Virus record (IMG/VR): IMGVR_UViG_3300042396_000154 | Location: 1-32,521 of that record | DNA length: 32,521 nt | Direction: 5' to 3' (one strand) | From: a virus | Shown here: in pieces, positions 26,801-32,232 of the stretch | Layout of the letters: every line of letters begins with the position of its first letter | Position numbering within the stretch: position 1 is the first letter of the stretch | Made by a program: the position numbers and the translations under genes | Notes under the pieces: generated by a model | What the model saw: the letters and a program-made list of their open reading frames with translations, nothing else | The model's database searches: none | What the model was told of the DNA's origin: nothing

Positions 26801-29060
26801 TATCTACGATATTAGCTTTAATATCAATACTAGCTAATTTAGCTGGAGCTTCTTTTATTTTAAGACTAATATTACTGAAGGTAGTACTTAATTTATCTTT
26901 GTGTTTTGCAATTATACTGTCTAATTTACCATATACAACTTCATAGCCTGAGATAATATTATTTTTAAATAGTTCAAAACCTTGTTTAACATTATCCCAT
27001 AAAGATTTAGATGAGCTAATTACACTATCAATTGTGTCTGTCCACCATGAGTGGCCAATTACTTTATCCCAAATATTCTTAAAGATATTAATTGCTTTAT
27101 CACCAAAATTAGTTAATGCATTCAATACAGTATCAAATCCTTTAGACTGTCCTCTGAAACTATTTACTAACTCTGACATGAATTGTTTTACAAACTTAAA
27201 GCTAGCTACAAATGCTTCTCCAACACCTGAAGCGGCAAACATATCAGCAATACTTTTCTTTACATCTTTGAATTTATCTACAGCCACACTGCCAAAATCT
27301 GATACTTTTTCTTTTAATAAATCTACAAAAGTACCTTCTTGTATTGATGATTGTATGTCTAAAACTGCTTTCTTAATCACGTTTACAGATTGAGTAATCT
27401 TAGCACTTGCACCTGATTTAACAAAAGTATCTTCTAATGCAACACTGATTTTACCAATTATAAACACTAAGCCAATTGCTGCTTTAATCAATGTTAAAAA
27501 TCCTTTTTCAAGAATTATAACAAAGTCAACTATTTGCGGTAAGTTTGTTGCAAGTGTTTTTAACGATGCAGATATCTTATGTACAACATCTTTAAATGTT
27601 AAGCCTGAAGAGAATCGAGCAAATTGTGCAGATATTGCTGTCATTAATAATTTAAATGAATCTTCAATACCAGATTCTTTAAATACAGTTACAACTTCAT
27701 CTTTAAAATCTTTTAAGAAATTTAAAAAGCCAGTGAATTTAATTTTAGCTTTATCAAATACTTCTGCTAATGAACCAAATGAAAATTCAAAATGAAATAA
27801 TTTAGATAACGCTTTATTAGCTGTATCTACAAAATTTGAAATGGCACCAGCAATTAATTTATATGTTAATAATTGTTTAATTTGATCGCCAAGAAATTTA
27901 GCTGCTTTTGGAAGATCTGTTTTAAGTGCTTCCCATAAGCCTACTCGACTTATTTGAAATTTAAGTGCTAATAACCCTACAAGAAATAATGCAGAAAATT
28001 TATGCATCATTGCACCGACATCAAATATTGTTTTGGCGTCCGTTCTTATAGCATTAAATACACTCAGTACAATACTTTTTAAATGTTGAAATTGAGCTTG
28101 TACTACTGGAAGATTTGTTACAAATACAATCTCTTTAGTTAATGCTTTAACAACACTAATGATTGCTGTAACAAAAGGAGCTAACATATTTTTGGCTTTA
28201 TTAAAACCATCTGCTAACTTCATACCAACAGTAAATGCGTCAACACCTGCTAATCTTAATTTAGCAGATATATTCATCATTTGAGATGCCATTGCGTCAG
28301 AAAATCCTGAACCTTTATCTAAATCATGTAAATAGGATTTCATAGCTTCTTTTAAAGCTAATCCGCCTTGAGCTAGCGTTGGTTTCATTTTACCGAATTC
28401 GGCATTGATTGATTTAGATTGGTTTAAGATTGCATTGAAAACAGTTGTAGATGTAAGCTTACCTGCAGCTGCAATATTTCTTAATTCACCTGTACCAACC
28501 TTTAAATCGTCAGCAATTGCCTTTGCAATACGCGGTGCTTGTTCCAGAACTGAGTTGAGCTCTTCACCGCGTAGCGTGCCAGATGCCAAACCTTGCCCAA
28601 GCTGTGTGATAGCGGCACGAGCAGACTCTGCCGATGCACCTGATATGGCCATAGATTGCTGGATCGTCTTGGTAGCCTGCATCATCGCGTTTTGAGACAC
28701 TGACATGCCGCTCACTGAACGCCCTAATGCTGAGAAGACATTAGCTGAATCTTCTAATGATGTACGTGTGGCATCTGCAATATCTTGTAATTTCGCTTGT
28801 GCGATTGATAGCTCATTAGTGCGACCAACCACTAATGCTATTTTATTTTCTATTTCTGTAAAGCCTGTAGACAAATGTGCAATGAAAGCTAATGAACCAC
28901 CTGCAGCTGCCATACCACCGATGGCCATTGTTGCTCTTTTAAAATTATCTACAAGTCCGTTAACACTACTTGCGACACCGGAAACAGTACTATTTAAGGC
29001 ATGTAAATCTTTCTGCGCCTTATCTATCCTGGTTTCGACATCAATTATGATCCCTGACAT
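14898..29060 (-). CDS. Giant tape-measure protein with lytic transglycosylase domain
   Basis: The single frame encodes 4720 residues, one of the longest phage proteins. Residues 1-240 form the tape-measure N-terminal domain (VETRIDKAQKDL, RTSLEDSANVFSALGRSV, GEELNSVLEQAPRIAKAIAD). Hydrophobic segments at about 520-543, 790-825, 1128-1158, 1216-1236 and 1367-1450 suit a protein that inserts into the host membrane during DNA delivery. Residues 2465-2570 form an SLT-type transglycosylase (catalytic E2488 in LVSVESDFKNG; QGLTQLMPATQ; WALAAYNAGPG) that would cut peptidoglycan. A GPGTGTSDS-type motif followed by a SNGEY-like sequence occurs three times (about 2952, 3482 and 4616). Repeats lie at 1258-1340 and 3255-3390; residues 3500-4600 are unrecognised. 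Transcription enters past a terminator at 29071-29098. Codon use does not look foreign. Confidence 0.96.
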   Translation of the reverse strand: MSGIIIDVETRIDKAQKDLHALNSTVSGVASSVNGLVDNFKRATMAIGGMAAAGGSLAFIAHLSTGFTEIENKIALVVGRTNELSIAQAKLQDIADATRTSLEDSANVFSALGRSVSGMSVSQNAMMQATKTIQQSMAISGASAESARAAITQLGQGLASGTLRGEELNSVLEQAPRIAKAIADDLKVGTGELRNIAAAGKLTSTTVFNAILNQSKSINAEFGKMKPTLAQGGLALKEAMKSYLHDLDKGSGFSDAMASQMMNISAKLRLAGVDAFTVGMKLADGFNKAKNMLAPFVTAIISVVKALTKEIVFVTNLPVVQAQFQHLKSIVLSVFNAIRTDAKTIFDVGAMMHKFSALFLVGLLALKFQISRVGLWEALKTDLPKAAKFLGDQIKQLLTYKLIAGAISNFVDTANKALSKLFHFEFSFGSLAEVFDKAKIKFTGFLNFLKDFKDEVVTVFKESGIEDSFKLLMTAISAQFARFSSGLTFKDVVHKISASLKTLATNLPQIVDFVIILEKGFLTLIKAAIGLVFIIGKISVALEDTFVKSGASAKITQSVNVIKKAVLDIQSSIQEGTFVDLLKEKVSDFGSVAVDKFKDVKKSIADMFAASGVGEAFVASFKFVKQFMSELVNSFRGQSKGFDTVLNALTNFGDKAINIFKNIWDKVIGHSWWTDTIDSVISSSKSLWDNVKQGFELFKNNIISGYEVVYGKLDSIIAKHKDKLSTTFSNISLKIKEAPAKLASIDIKANIVDMKDSFVKFKDYIVKAMAGVIEDGYLKDVFISGLQLWIATAFLPTGLVTSAVILGLGYAFAQSSALLIDSIGRNFGDISLMRKFGMQLGAFFESAVEDFVKALPNLISAGVGFASGFLQGFLESIPVIGSAIKGLFSTADFWGLSGTLGFIGALLFGKDILRLVSYLGFFESQIESMLGVIARVGRFMGGSDGVISTLLFGNGRGVRTIAALFLIADYFNSFESIFMGSAVGHLIAQGGLLYLLFTGRAGLNAVLSPITFALSTISRGILQVISETRAGAALLRRTSVEELMSNTEAGAAARSRALRRTNAFATRTAINLPGNMAAMGSSISGWVSSAFTNPSYVLSRTLASMLFKIETFLIAAKAQFIRFGAWIGRFALGLTGRMLIWPALILGLGLFSGVVHAAEEDGKKAGSSFIHGVSVSIADGVMGIFDKIANALKELPNKIKSIWDDIDFRNTKGGFDWVGKLGLAIVVLVSFRKQIKALMVETSSALAVLRNTAMATSGPATMTGGVSSNFRGPSAIADSRPGMFANLRNRFFGTPTSPPAPFVPATMTGGVSALFRGSDINPAPAPFVPATMTGGVSSGFRGPDTTPRASAVGSAVNRGLSGIGSALTNKYVSGLAGVAAGTFIGAFVGNAGWGHAGAEIGAIIAIGLSSHLFAASAWIASKIGLMFSAAQLGLIGIGIAAAGVLGVYLFGEGDSINEKFGNVWKWMQRITGFTPKNMVATLGISAESKHFLTAQGVSPGYDLAAIERSRVPKALLKKLDNALEALDSTISDIEDSTGLGEDISQAQRQQIVDKAKQVKQFVSKAQVASNPVIDNFLNELVKAKQLDPNNAINRAQIATLQAALDFEYKTIKGFNEYSLDSFFQSAAERSAGELAHLAHMKHTQFSAQYQLANITPLELKIAQTYQSQRIAGADPELAAKIEKYVNFYISAASRNKKLSTSFLNEEKLKISELPLANYNEVIAAAKGTTADAINKQVQAQIKGTEHFAWGETMYKYPSVDSATMDQIANIILQLEQQQAIAIEANTAAANFKAEVAGLKTKFDAAGITFDPEKMFAKDKTSYDAVTALADEAKKLTESMSKTHDIVARNVYKLKLDGIQKVIDKNAELAALSGTRSQAAIAKIASELSMSDTMALASQLNTRPAEVLRGRLEDLSLAQTRLEQGRTPAPKYPMMQDIKLPVDITREKPLASGEQAGLMRKELDKRRDAWTEESKKWNDAEAEYKKRVDKFAEEKFRIEQDLLDSLKSEGGNKIETLNEIAKLTGMDFFQLAIENGVEKAKQTLYTILDLKTEVDKAILGHDPEKVNKATKDYNLAKAMNAPYEQKNIFEKLSGIGMNVTPMELGLFNDDTLNKLSTGYKRIAEIDREFANKKDLTNKQIKDLYKEREGIVRQGEDAMALIQYSSYDKIKSALSDTGGMSTLSILGATKASIKSILGLDAAFKELKRDTKNPMNIDQFIEANKQAAMLERAMARVKLINASFEDKLSAVKEVFNTDISNLDFSRLSGNLGQILIDTAQRFKQALSEELATNGMSDTAKGILEGMDQLSKDGAYINFFASFREDMKESLTDGVSTAFDKVKNALPGLGLDFGQFQNLSSSKQAEYKAKALDVKTMNNLFTLPNLSQYQADIINKVGKGTPVQEMMKELEQTFSKEQAAKYAAVSKSPIEIPMNNLTESTNRNTAATDRLNETISGKGTKEAPTAFQSPIKTAADKYGVDPALLGALVSVESDFKNGLTSKAGAQGLTQLMPATQAKYGVTDPFNVQQNLDAGANYLKDLIDQQKNLSWALAAYNAGPGDQPLAGGGTKRAKRMATELPYAEKVLKRYAEMSQEGAVLPQVTALKGYESTLIPGTKPIDVSGVKPSGAAGIINTATVNAVEVMQKEIANPLQDLQTELSSGRSSIREILASKGQYDPAMLASLSNEQANKLLEGLKIKLGKESQLNRITAAGYDTTGLQKSILSDAEKEKGKIDAINMSISLTANRLNEADGFLKQMPNNITSFLEVYSGLNAETVAYMSEAQKSILKTMTLDALHLQKQIDDAKLLGQPTDEASSKLALLKDSIKEMGDAANASAIQAREAGKSFASGIQGGFKDAFKGLITGAGAGEKGGILGAFANKLKSAFIDNMANAMSDSMTKSLGLGAEGTLFKTAEGLGTKVFSLFESGINSITPNAMRSPSSGFLSFLGFAEGGQIAGPGTGTSDSMIAAVSNGEYIVNAKSTAKHLGLLDAINKGKIPKFAKGGFYGNNVTSAFSTIPATTGTVIEINGLDAPAAKLSKAGDDLLNSSSISKDVSSVWLDSITQMVTGGPDGGGITGTLVDVGAEVGKFFQDKSKWVWDGTINLYDKAKGLLNTAGNFVWDGVINVAGTIKDNLPSVSALVNWTGGGNVSVPGTVNTGSAPSVTATVSGWLDKAGNAIKDLNITGTLTDFKNTITAKFAGWYENGTTLINDAWQGVKGTLNISETAKTVSTKISEWYDAGGTLIGEGWKGVKGVISNIPSIDFSNMFTVDNMEAIGGAYVLKPFTYMSSALKNIDFNKYFSLEAIGKGFKAVLTPFTWIRDKVSAMDPGQYLTLDTVAAAGKNIIKPFTWLGAQVTKIPFSDYLSVQGIKEVGTTLLKPFEYIGAEINKVDWAGLFKFDPSKIFPNLSNDISGDIAEWFGNIDLPAFEPSKWANEIRSLGTVAFDFLTNLVKGIRIDSVASLFPQATGGLAGTGKDIPLSGLVKGPGTGTSDSIPVRLSNGEYVIPAKQTAEYADVLNQIRAGTFGKGLPGDLTIGDYAAGIKSGKYATKDNKGFFDALGKLKTYDANGNPTGHYWMPEYAPIMDSLGSAFTSGLPSNSSVNYGGKDYGIAAFNKLMMKGISGAGQLVRTALGKYSWDNTGEMSDWTPDISETPIAGTSQYTMEQLKYTFGKQGEAIGYSDIKPTDMTTKFILSDNGARQVPNLLNDDSNWFGTGILLPNDRSMSVEDMAAIRAHNYLNLRRFDSIADKQTGKGLLRVFNQNPKTKAFEPAKGSLGPWRTQSEVNKLVENSGYLGNTQFFDNTTVAQMDAVREASFPVISAYDEESQNTFKKFKPNLGTLGIFANTGASSFLNLNDSIDGYVWPSGMNNATALAKIGLQNKQYSELLAKSENPLSDAAVFWQNTKGSTHYEKELAKTSSVSGHSSINYWEDYFGQTALDLINKYHPDASNNYLGTAVQPKPNAQVQKILEATEKAFELPLKADGSPYSDDDIKAIHQGLVDSNILSKVVAGSTKSAVGLNGFQIPSNVMASLLKDGQLGTGSWALEKNSGMYNYTEEAVANGTKMRETVLGLTSAAGDLVTERIPTDKPMLELNKAGKWELPKIKVPEATNTRLAAKLVSNVASGKSKVSDWMSPKTPKVTSTTPYMTFDLLSKNAGPKPASDPFAHIKDLLSVKGVKKFGSDSMKMASYLADKLYRGGVDTAISIKDFYTSMTAEGYIDAGKVGALPDFKLPDTLFALDNVKTKFPFDAKFLGEQFASDAWAGYTLLGSADNPYGSSFPFLLDKNASPKDVSGAKANLDQLVAYVKAGGAMTSEQTLGADWILGKSNLDINKLRPPTMLDKVGNWLIKPAGADAGVPPVLQAYDTSTAAGLSQFYPKVFSNPVLAKQITSDLAPDNTLDESTVTSLLDNIEFSSLSKSLNDKLVSDWGKDMIAPMLSGVEVIDQSTYPNPEFGIWDRMLSWVGLSDKPEILTAEQHDDYETFKGYKPLAISKPVTPSLFNFGNDPITKVPMLSIGSGKLLQDWEADENPLITLAKDSQGQSLSSNWDAGWKNDFGFSDNRMTDITPMVEAIFSAFTNDPVGTIASIVTPAAQQTVTSLLTGWLFSSVMGMATGGLVTGPGTSTSDSIPTMLSNGEFVINAAATRQNRALLESINSGRPLSSLAPSIGVKEFDTNKNSVVNNNSTVVNLNITGDISNQTRSEILQLIPTIAQGVNTYNRARAY
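18890..19290. repeat. Four 32-residue repeats inside the tape-measure gene
   Basis: The encoded segments each have a short aromatic start (IDFSNMFTVDN, IDFNKYFSLEA, MDPGQYLTLDT, IPFSDYLSVQG) and a KPF- or TPF-aromatic centre (LKPFTYM, LTPFTWI, IKPFTWL, LKPFEYI). They repeat every 32-33 residues. At DNA level they are diverged, so the duplication is not recent. Related WYENGTTLINDAW and WYDAGGTLIGEGW units lie just before (up to about 19480). Confidence 0.85.
25051..25286. repeat. Triplicated segment in tape-measure gene
   Basis: A 42-bp stretch is identical at 25051-25092 and 25126-25167 (75 bp apart, in frame). A shorter, diverged copy lies at about 25261-25286. The protein shows PATMTGGVS three times, each followed by a FRG motif. 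The exact repeat points to recent slippage or recombination. Confidence 0.88.
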
Positions 29061-29070
29061 TGTAAGTTCC

Positions 29071-29098
29071 TATAAAAAATCCCCTCAAAAATGAGGGG
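29071..29098 (-). terminator. Strong intrinsic terminator before the tape-measure gene
   Basis: On the minus strand CCCCTCA, a TTTT loop and TGAGGGG are followed by ATTTTTTATAGG. The 7-bp perfect GC-rich stem and U-run are a textbook terminator. It lies between the gp10-like gene and the tape-measure gene, whose ribosome site (AGGAA) begins right after the U-run. Confidence 0.9.
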
Positions 29099-29105
29099 AG
29101 AATTA

Positions 29106-29402
29106 TTATTCAGATGGTGTGACGATTACGCCATTAGCTTCTATACCAATATGAGATAATAATGTTCTTTCAATAAAATATTGAGGTGCCTGCTTACTTG
29201 AGCCACCATTTAATTCGTCTATATAAGGAACATCATTAGTTATATTGCCATCTACTACTTTCCAGCCATCACGCGCTCTTCCTGTATCTACAGGAGTAGC
29301 TTCTTTTAATGCCTCAACTAACTTGTTAGTCTCTGCAATTTTTTCTTTTTCAATCTTGCTTTTTACTAAAGCATCTATATTCATATTAAATTTAAGCGCC
29401 AT
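29106..29402 (-). CDS. HK97 gp10-like head-tail or tail-completion protein
   Basis: Within 98 residues the protein has the hallmark TPVDTGRARDGW, then NDVPYIDELNGGSS and PQYFIERTL, typical of HK97-gp10-like proteins that help join head and tail or complete the tail. The start at 29402 is set by GGAGG five bases before; a longer in-frame start lies inside the preceding gene. It overlaps that gene by 11 bases. In HK97-type phages this gene usually lies before the tail tube; here it is displaced to after the chaperones, and a terminator follows. Confidence 0.8.
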   Translation of the reverse strand: MALKFNMNIDALVKSKIEKEKIAETNKLVEALKEATPVDTGRARDGWKVVDGNITNDVPYIDELNGGSSKQAPQYFIERTLLSHIGIEANGVIVTPSE

Positions 29403-30053
29403 CACTACCTCCAAAAATATTTTCTCCGCCACCTGCGGATGCTAATTTCTGGAAGAATCCAGACCGCTTAAATGAATTAACATTAAATGTAGCTTCTTTA
29501 TCAGCTTTGTAATTGTAGATTGCGTCTAATGAAGTGAAGTATTGCCATGGTTTCCCATCAGCTCCCTGTACTTGTAGTAGCTTAACTGTACGATCATCAT
29601 CGCGCCAGTCAACAGGACGTCTTTCAAAATAATTAAACCAACCTAATAACTCTTCATAAGTCATCTTTTCATATAATTCATAAAGAGGTAATTTGAGATG
29701 ATATGCTATTTCGAAAATTGCCAATTCTTCATCATCAAGCTTTACTTTCCCGCTTCTTGTCCGATGCCTGAGTATTTCATAATTTCATTAGATAATTTAG
29801 ATAACTCATCCATTGGGAAGTTATTGAATTCTTCATCATCTAATTCTGCACCGCCTTCAACAGCTGAACGGATAACAGTTTTTAAGAGTTCTAAACCCGC
29901 TGTGTCATCTTTTTCAATGTCTTTAGCTTTAGCTTGAATTTCTAAAACTTCATTGACAGATAGTTTAGAAATCTTAACATCAGATCCTAAAAACTTAACG
30001 GTTTTGGTCATACGTTGACCGACTAGTGCTTTAATACCTTTTACGTCTGACAT
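29392..30053 (-). CDS. Tail-assembly chaperone GT fusion made by -1 frameshift
   Basis: The downstream frame (29392-29745) has no ATG and no ribosome site at its start. It reads FEIAYHLKLPLYELYEKMTY and EELLGWFNYFERRPVDWR, typical of the T part of lambda-type G/GT chaperones. Slipping back one base at GGGAAAG (29751-29745) joins the upstream G frame to VKLDDEELAIFEIAYH, giving a fusion of about 220 residues (103 plus 117). Such chaperones keep the tape measure soluble and recruit the tail tube. The fusion is normally a minor product of G translation, and the fusion-to-G ratio matters for tail assembly in lambda. It lies just before the gp10-like and tape-measure genes. Confidence 0.88.
29742..30053 (-). 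CDS. Tail-assembly chaperone G-like protein
   Basis: ATG at 30053 follows AAGGTAAGTAAT; the longer in-frame start is inside the preceding gene. The 103-residue helical, acidic product (ISKLSVNEVLEIQAKAKDIE, VEGGAELDDEEFNNFPMDE) has the size and character of G-type tail chaperones. Its stop TAA comes directly after the slippery GGGAAAG, so the zero-frame product ends here. It should bind the tape measure during tail assembly and be released before completion. It starts one base after the stop of the 71-aa gene. Confidence 0.85.
   Translation of the reverse strand: MSDVKGIKALVGQRMTKTVKFLGSDVKISKLSVNEVLEIQAKAKDIEKDDTAGLELLKTVIRSAVEGGAELDDEEFNNFPMDELSKLSNEIMKYSGIGQEAGK
29745..29751 (-). promoter_or_regulatory. 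Programmed -1 frameshift site GGGAAAG
   Basis: In the zero frame the heptamer is read G GGA AAG, followed at once by TAA. It is the same heptamer as the lambda G/GT slippery site, and the -1 frame runs open into the T-like reading frame. I did not find a clear stimulatory structure downstream. Confidence 0.88.
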
Positions 30054-30054
30054 A

Positions 30055-30270
30055 TTACTTACCTTGATTAATTTTGCGTTCATCTAGTTGTGCTCGCATT
30101 TGATGTAAAATTGAAAGTGTTTCGAAAGCTTCAGTTTTCTTATCTGGAGATAACGAATCATCTTTTGTTCTTTCGAATGTTTTATTAATACTAATATCGA
30201 TGCTTTTGAGCATATGTTTAACAGTAATGCCAACAACATACTCTAAGCTGAATGGTTTATCTTGAGCCAT
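30055..30270 (-). CDS. 71-aa helical protein, unknown, in tail operon
   Basis: It lies between the tail tube gene (with terminator) and the tail chaperones. The product begins MAQDKPFSLEYVVGITVKHM and is predicted mostly helical, with a charged middle (KTFERTKDDSLSPDKKTEAFE) and the end MRAQLDERKINQGK. AGGA lies six bases before the ATG, and the stop precedes the G start by one base. Position suggests a tail-assembly role, perhaps a second small chaperone. I do not recognise it. Confidence 0.75.
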   Translation of the reverse strand: MAQDKPFSLEYVVGITVKHMLKSIDISINKTFERTKDDSLSPDKKTEAFETLSILHQMRAQLDERKINQGK

Positions 30271-30283
30271 TTTTATTCCTAAT

Positions 30284-30317
30284 GTTATATAAAGTAAGGG
30301 AGCGTTAACTCCCTTAC
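30284..30317 (-). terminator. Intrinsic terminator after the tail tube gene
   Basis: GTAAGGGAG and CTCCCTTAC form a perfect 9-bp stem with a six-base loop, followed on the minus strand by TTTATATAAC. It sits a few bases past the tail tube stop. A partial terminator here would give more tail tube mRNA than tape-measure mRNA. Confidence 0.75.
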
Positions 30318-30331
30318 ATAATTAATATCGC

Positions 30332-30964
30332 TTACACGTTGCCTACAGTGTATGCACCGCGAATATCAGATTGTACTGTGATTGTCAATTTAGCAGACAA
30401 TGCATCGGTCAAACTTGGAGTTACTTCTAACGCTTCAAATTTACCTAAGAAGTAATAAGAAGAGTTACCTACTGAACCAATAGAGTTTTCATCACTGGCA
30501 CCATTAGCAACTGCTAAGTAACCTTCTGGCTCTAATGCTAATAAAGAGAATCTGAATAGATAAACATTACCGTCATTAATTTTAATATTTGATTTAGCAA
30601 AGGTACCAGCAGCAGTGCCTTCAATAGATAAAGTTGAATCAGCCCATAAGCCTGGAATATAGTTCAAGGTGATTTCCATTGTAGGAGAGTCTGCTTGACC
30701 TTGGATTTGTTTAGAAGTTTTAGCACCATATTCAGGCACTTTAACGACGTTAGCTGGTGTACCAATAGCTGGAAATTCTTTGATGTGCGAAATGCGAATA
30801 AATTGACCGGCAGCAGCTGTAGCAACATCATTAGGCGCAGCTTCTGTGCCAAAATGTGAAACTGCGCCATCAACAATAGCTGCAAGTTGTGCGTTAGTTT
30901 TTGGTAAAGCACTCACAGACAAATCTGTGAACATTGCAGCGCCAAGAGAAGAAATATGTGCCAT
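30332..30964 (-). CDS. Major tail tube protein
   Basis: The 210-residue protein includes FIRISHIKEFPAIGTPAN, VVKVPEYGAKTSKQIQGQAD and PTMEITLNYIPGLWADS, then LFRFSLLALEPEGYL and YYFLGKFEALEVTPS. These match siphovirus tail tube proteins that stack in hexameric rings around the tape measure. AAAGGA lies before the ATG. Its position after the tail terminator gene, before the chaperones and with a terminator following, is standard. It should be the most abundant tail protein. Confidence 0.9.
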   Translation of the reverse strand: MAHISSLGAAMFTDLSVSALPKTNAQLAAIVDGAVSHFGTEAAPNDVATAAAGQFIRISHIKEFPAIGTPANVVKVPEYGAKTSKQIQGQADSPTMEITLNYIPGLWADSTLSIEGTAAGTFAKSNIKINDGNVYLFRFSLLALEPEGYLAVANGASDENSIGSVGNSSYYFLGKFEALEVTPSLTDALSAKLTITVQSDIRGAYTVGNV

Positions 30965-30982
30965 TTTTTAATTCCTTTAAAT

Positions 30983-31393
30983 TTAAGTAGAACTTCCGAA
31001 GAAGTTGAAAGTAATTGTGTAGGTACTTTTGTGAATAACTGGTAAAGCTTTATCAGGGCCTACATGCGTAAGACTGCTTATACCAAATTGTGTAACGCCA
31101 GAACCTGTAGTCTTAGATTTGTTTACTAAGTATTTATCTAAGACATCTGCTATCACCATAGCACGTCTTGTGCCAGAGCCTGCAGCTATAAAAATATCAA
31201 TTATGAGAATGCCTGCTAATGAGTATCTATTTATAGGTTTTCCACTAGGTATCACTGATACACGAATAAATTCATCATTAGTAGTATTCATAACTACAAA
31301 ATTTGTCGGGAATGTTTTTATATTTTCAGCTGTCCATCCATTAGACGAAAAGACTGAATAAACGTCTTTCTCTAAATCAGCATATTTGCCCAT
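30983..31393 (-). CDS. Tail terminator protein
   Basis: The 136-residue product lies directly before the tail tube gene, where the tail terminator (gpU-like) usually sits. It has the alpha/beta pattern of the family: an N-terminal helix (YADLEKDVYSVF), central strands (EFIRVSVIPSG, RYSLAGILIIDIFI), a GTRRAMVIADVLDKYLV helix and a C-terminal strand (STYTITFNFFG). It would cap the tail tube to fix its length and join the head. GAGGT lies before the start, three bases after the previous stop. Confidence 0.75.
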   Translation of the reverse strand: MGKYADLEKDVYSVFSSNGWTAENIKTFPTNFVVMNTTNDEFIRVSVIPSGKPINRYSLAGILIIDIFIAAGSGTRRAMVIADVLDKYLVNKSKTTGSGVTQFGISSLTHVGPDKALPVIHKSTYTITFNFFGSST

Positions 31394-31395
31394 AA

Positions 31396-31740
31396 TTATA
31401 CCTCATGATAAAGTTCAACAACTGAAATATGATTGTTTGAAGTAATCACATTTCCAAAATGCCATCTATCATTGTCAATATACACATGGTCTGTCATCGA
31501 AAACGGTCCAACTTCTTTTGTTTTAAACATAATAGTCATCGTTTTCGCTTCTGTAGTTTTAGACGTTTTTGTAATAATTATCTTTGTCGTTATTGAAGGT
31601 ATAGTCGTATCATTAACTTCACCAGTGCTAAAGTCAAATTCAGAATTAACTGTTTTTGTAAACACTGCTTCAATAGCCAAGTCCTTAGCTGCATTAAATG
31701 CTTTATTTAGCTGGACACCAATTAATGAATTATAAGCCAT
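31396..31740 (-). CDS. Head closure-type connector protein
   Basis: The 114-residue protein lies between the head-tail adaptor and tail terminator genes. It has a helical start (VQLNKAFNAAKDLAIEAVF) and a beta-rich body (TKIIITKTSKT, MTIMFKTKEVGPFSMTD, WHFGNVITSN). This fits a head-closure protein that seals the portal vertex. The stop and start overlap as TAATG, with GGAGGG upstream. The role is judged mostly from position and fold pattern. Confidence 0.65.
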   Translation of the reverse strand: MAYNSLIGVQLNKAFNAAKDLAIEAVFTKTVNSEFDFSTGEVNDTTIPSITTKIIITKTSKTTEAKTMTIMFKTKEVGPFSMTDHVYIDNDRWHFGNVITSNNHISVVELYHEV

Positions 31741-32222
31741 TAATTAGCCCTCCACCATGTTCTCTTACCACTATTCCGGAGTAATGGTTTGATGAGTGTC
31801 TTTACAACCATGGGGATTTTATCCGCAGGTCTAATCACACTAAGTTTAATGCCACTAAGTTCTAAATCTTTAATTAAGCCTGTATTGTCTAAGAGTCCGT
31901 CATTATTTAATAAATGATAAGCTAACTCATAAGTAGCTTTAATGACTCTTTGATCAACAACAGTAGAAACTAAAGAAACAAGTATACCAAATTTAGGATC
32001 AAAATATTCACCATCTTTACGAGGATGAGCTAGTGATTGTGTTGAATCTGTAGCTACTCCGATCCAATCCAATTCATCCAACATAAATGTAGCAGTACAT
32101 AAAGCTCTCTCTTTTTGGGTATCAGGAGCGTCAGTCCATGCTGCAACATCTAGTCTGTTCTCAAAATAAGTATTGGCCTCAGTTACGGTAGCATTTGAAT
32201 TAACACCTTTAACTAGTGCCAT
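31740..32222 (-). CDS. Head-tail connector/adaptor, DnaT-like family
   Basis: The protein begins MALVKGVNSNATVTEANTYF and continues with WTDAPDTQKERALCTATFML and a SLAHPRKDGEYF block. This is the pattern of the phage adaptor family sometimes labelled DnaT-like: an A-x-x-Y-F start, then a helical bundle with an AHPR motif. It should dock on the portal and receive the head-closure protein. It follows the major capsid gene, and AAGGAG lies before the ATG. 160 residues, normal size. I do not see DNA-replication features. Confidence 0.78.
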   Translation of the reverse strand: MALVKGVNSNATVTEANTYFENRLDVAAWTDAPDTQKERALCTATFMLDELDWIGVATDSTQSLAHPRKDGEYFDPKFGILVSLVSTVVDQRVIKATYELAYHLLNNDGLLDNTGLIKDLELSGIKLSVIRPADKIPMVVKTLIKPLLRNSGKRTWWRAN

Positions 32223-32232
32223 AACTTACTCC

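Noticed and set aside
14898-29060. The giant frame as a fusion by assembly error of several genes
   Set aside because: A single uninterrupted frame of 4720 codons with tape-measure features at both ends, and the later gene order intact, argues for a real gene, though read support was not available to me.
29724-29737. A separate start (TTG) for the second chaperone frame
   Set aside because: No ribosome site precedes it, and the frame is open back to the slippery heptamer; a frameshift explains it better.
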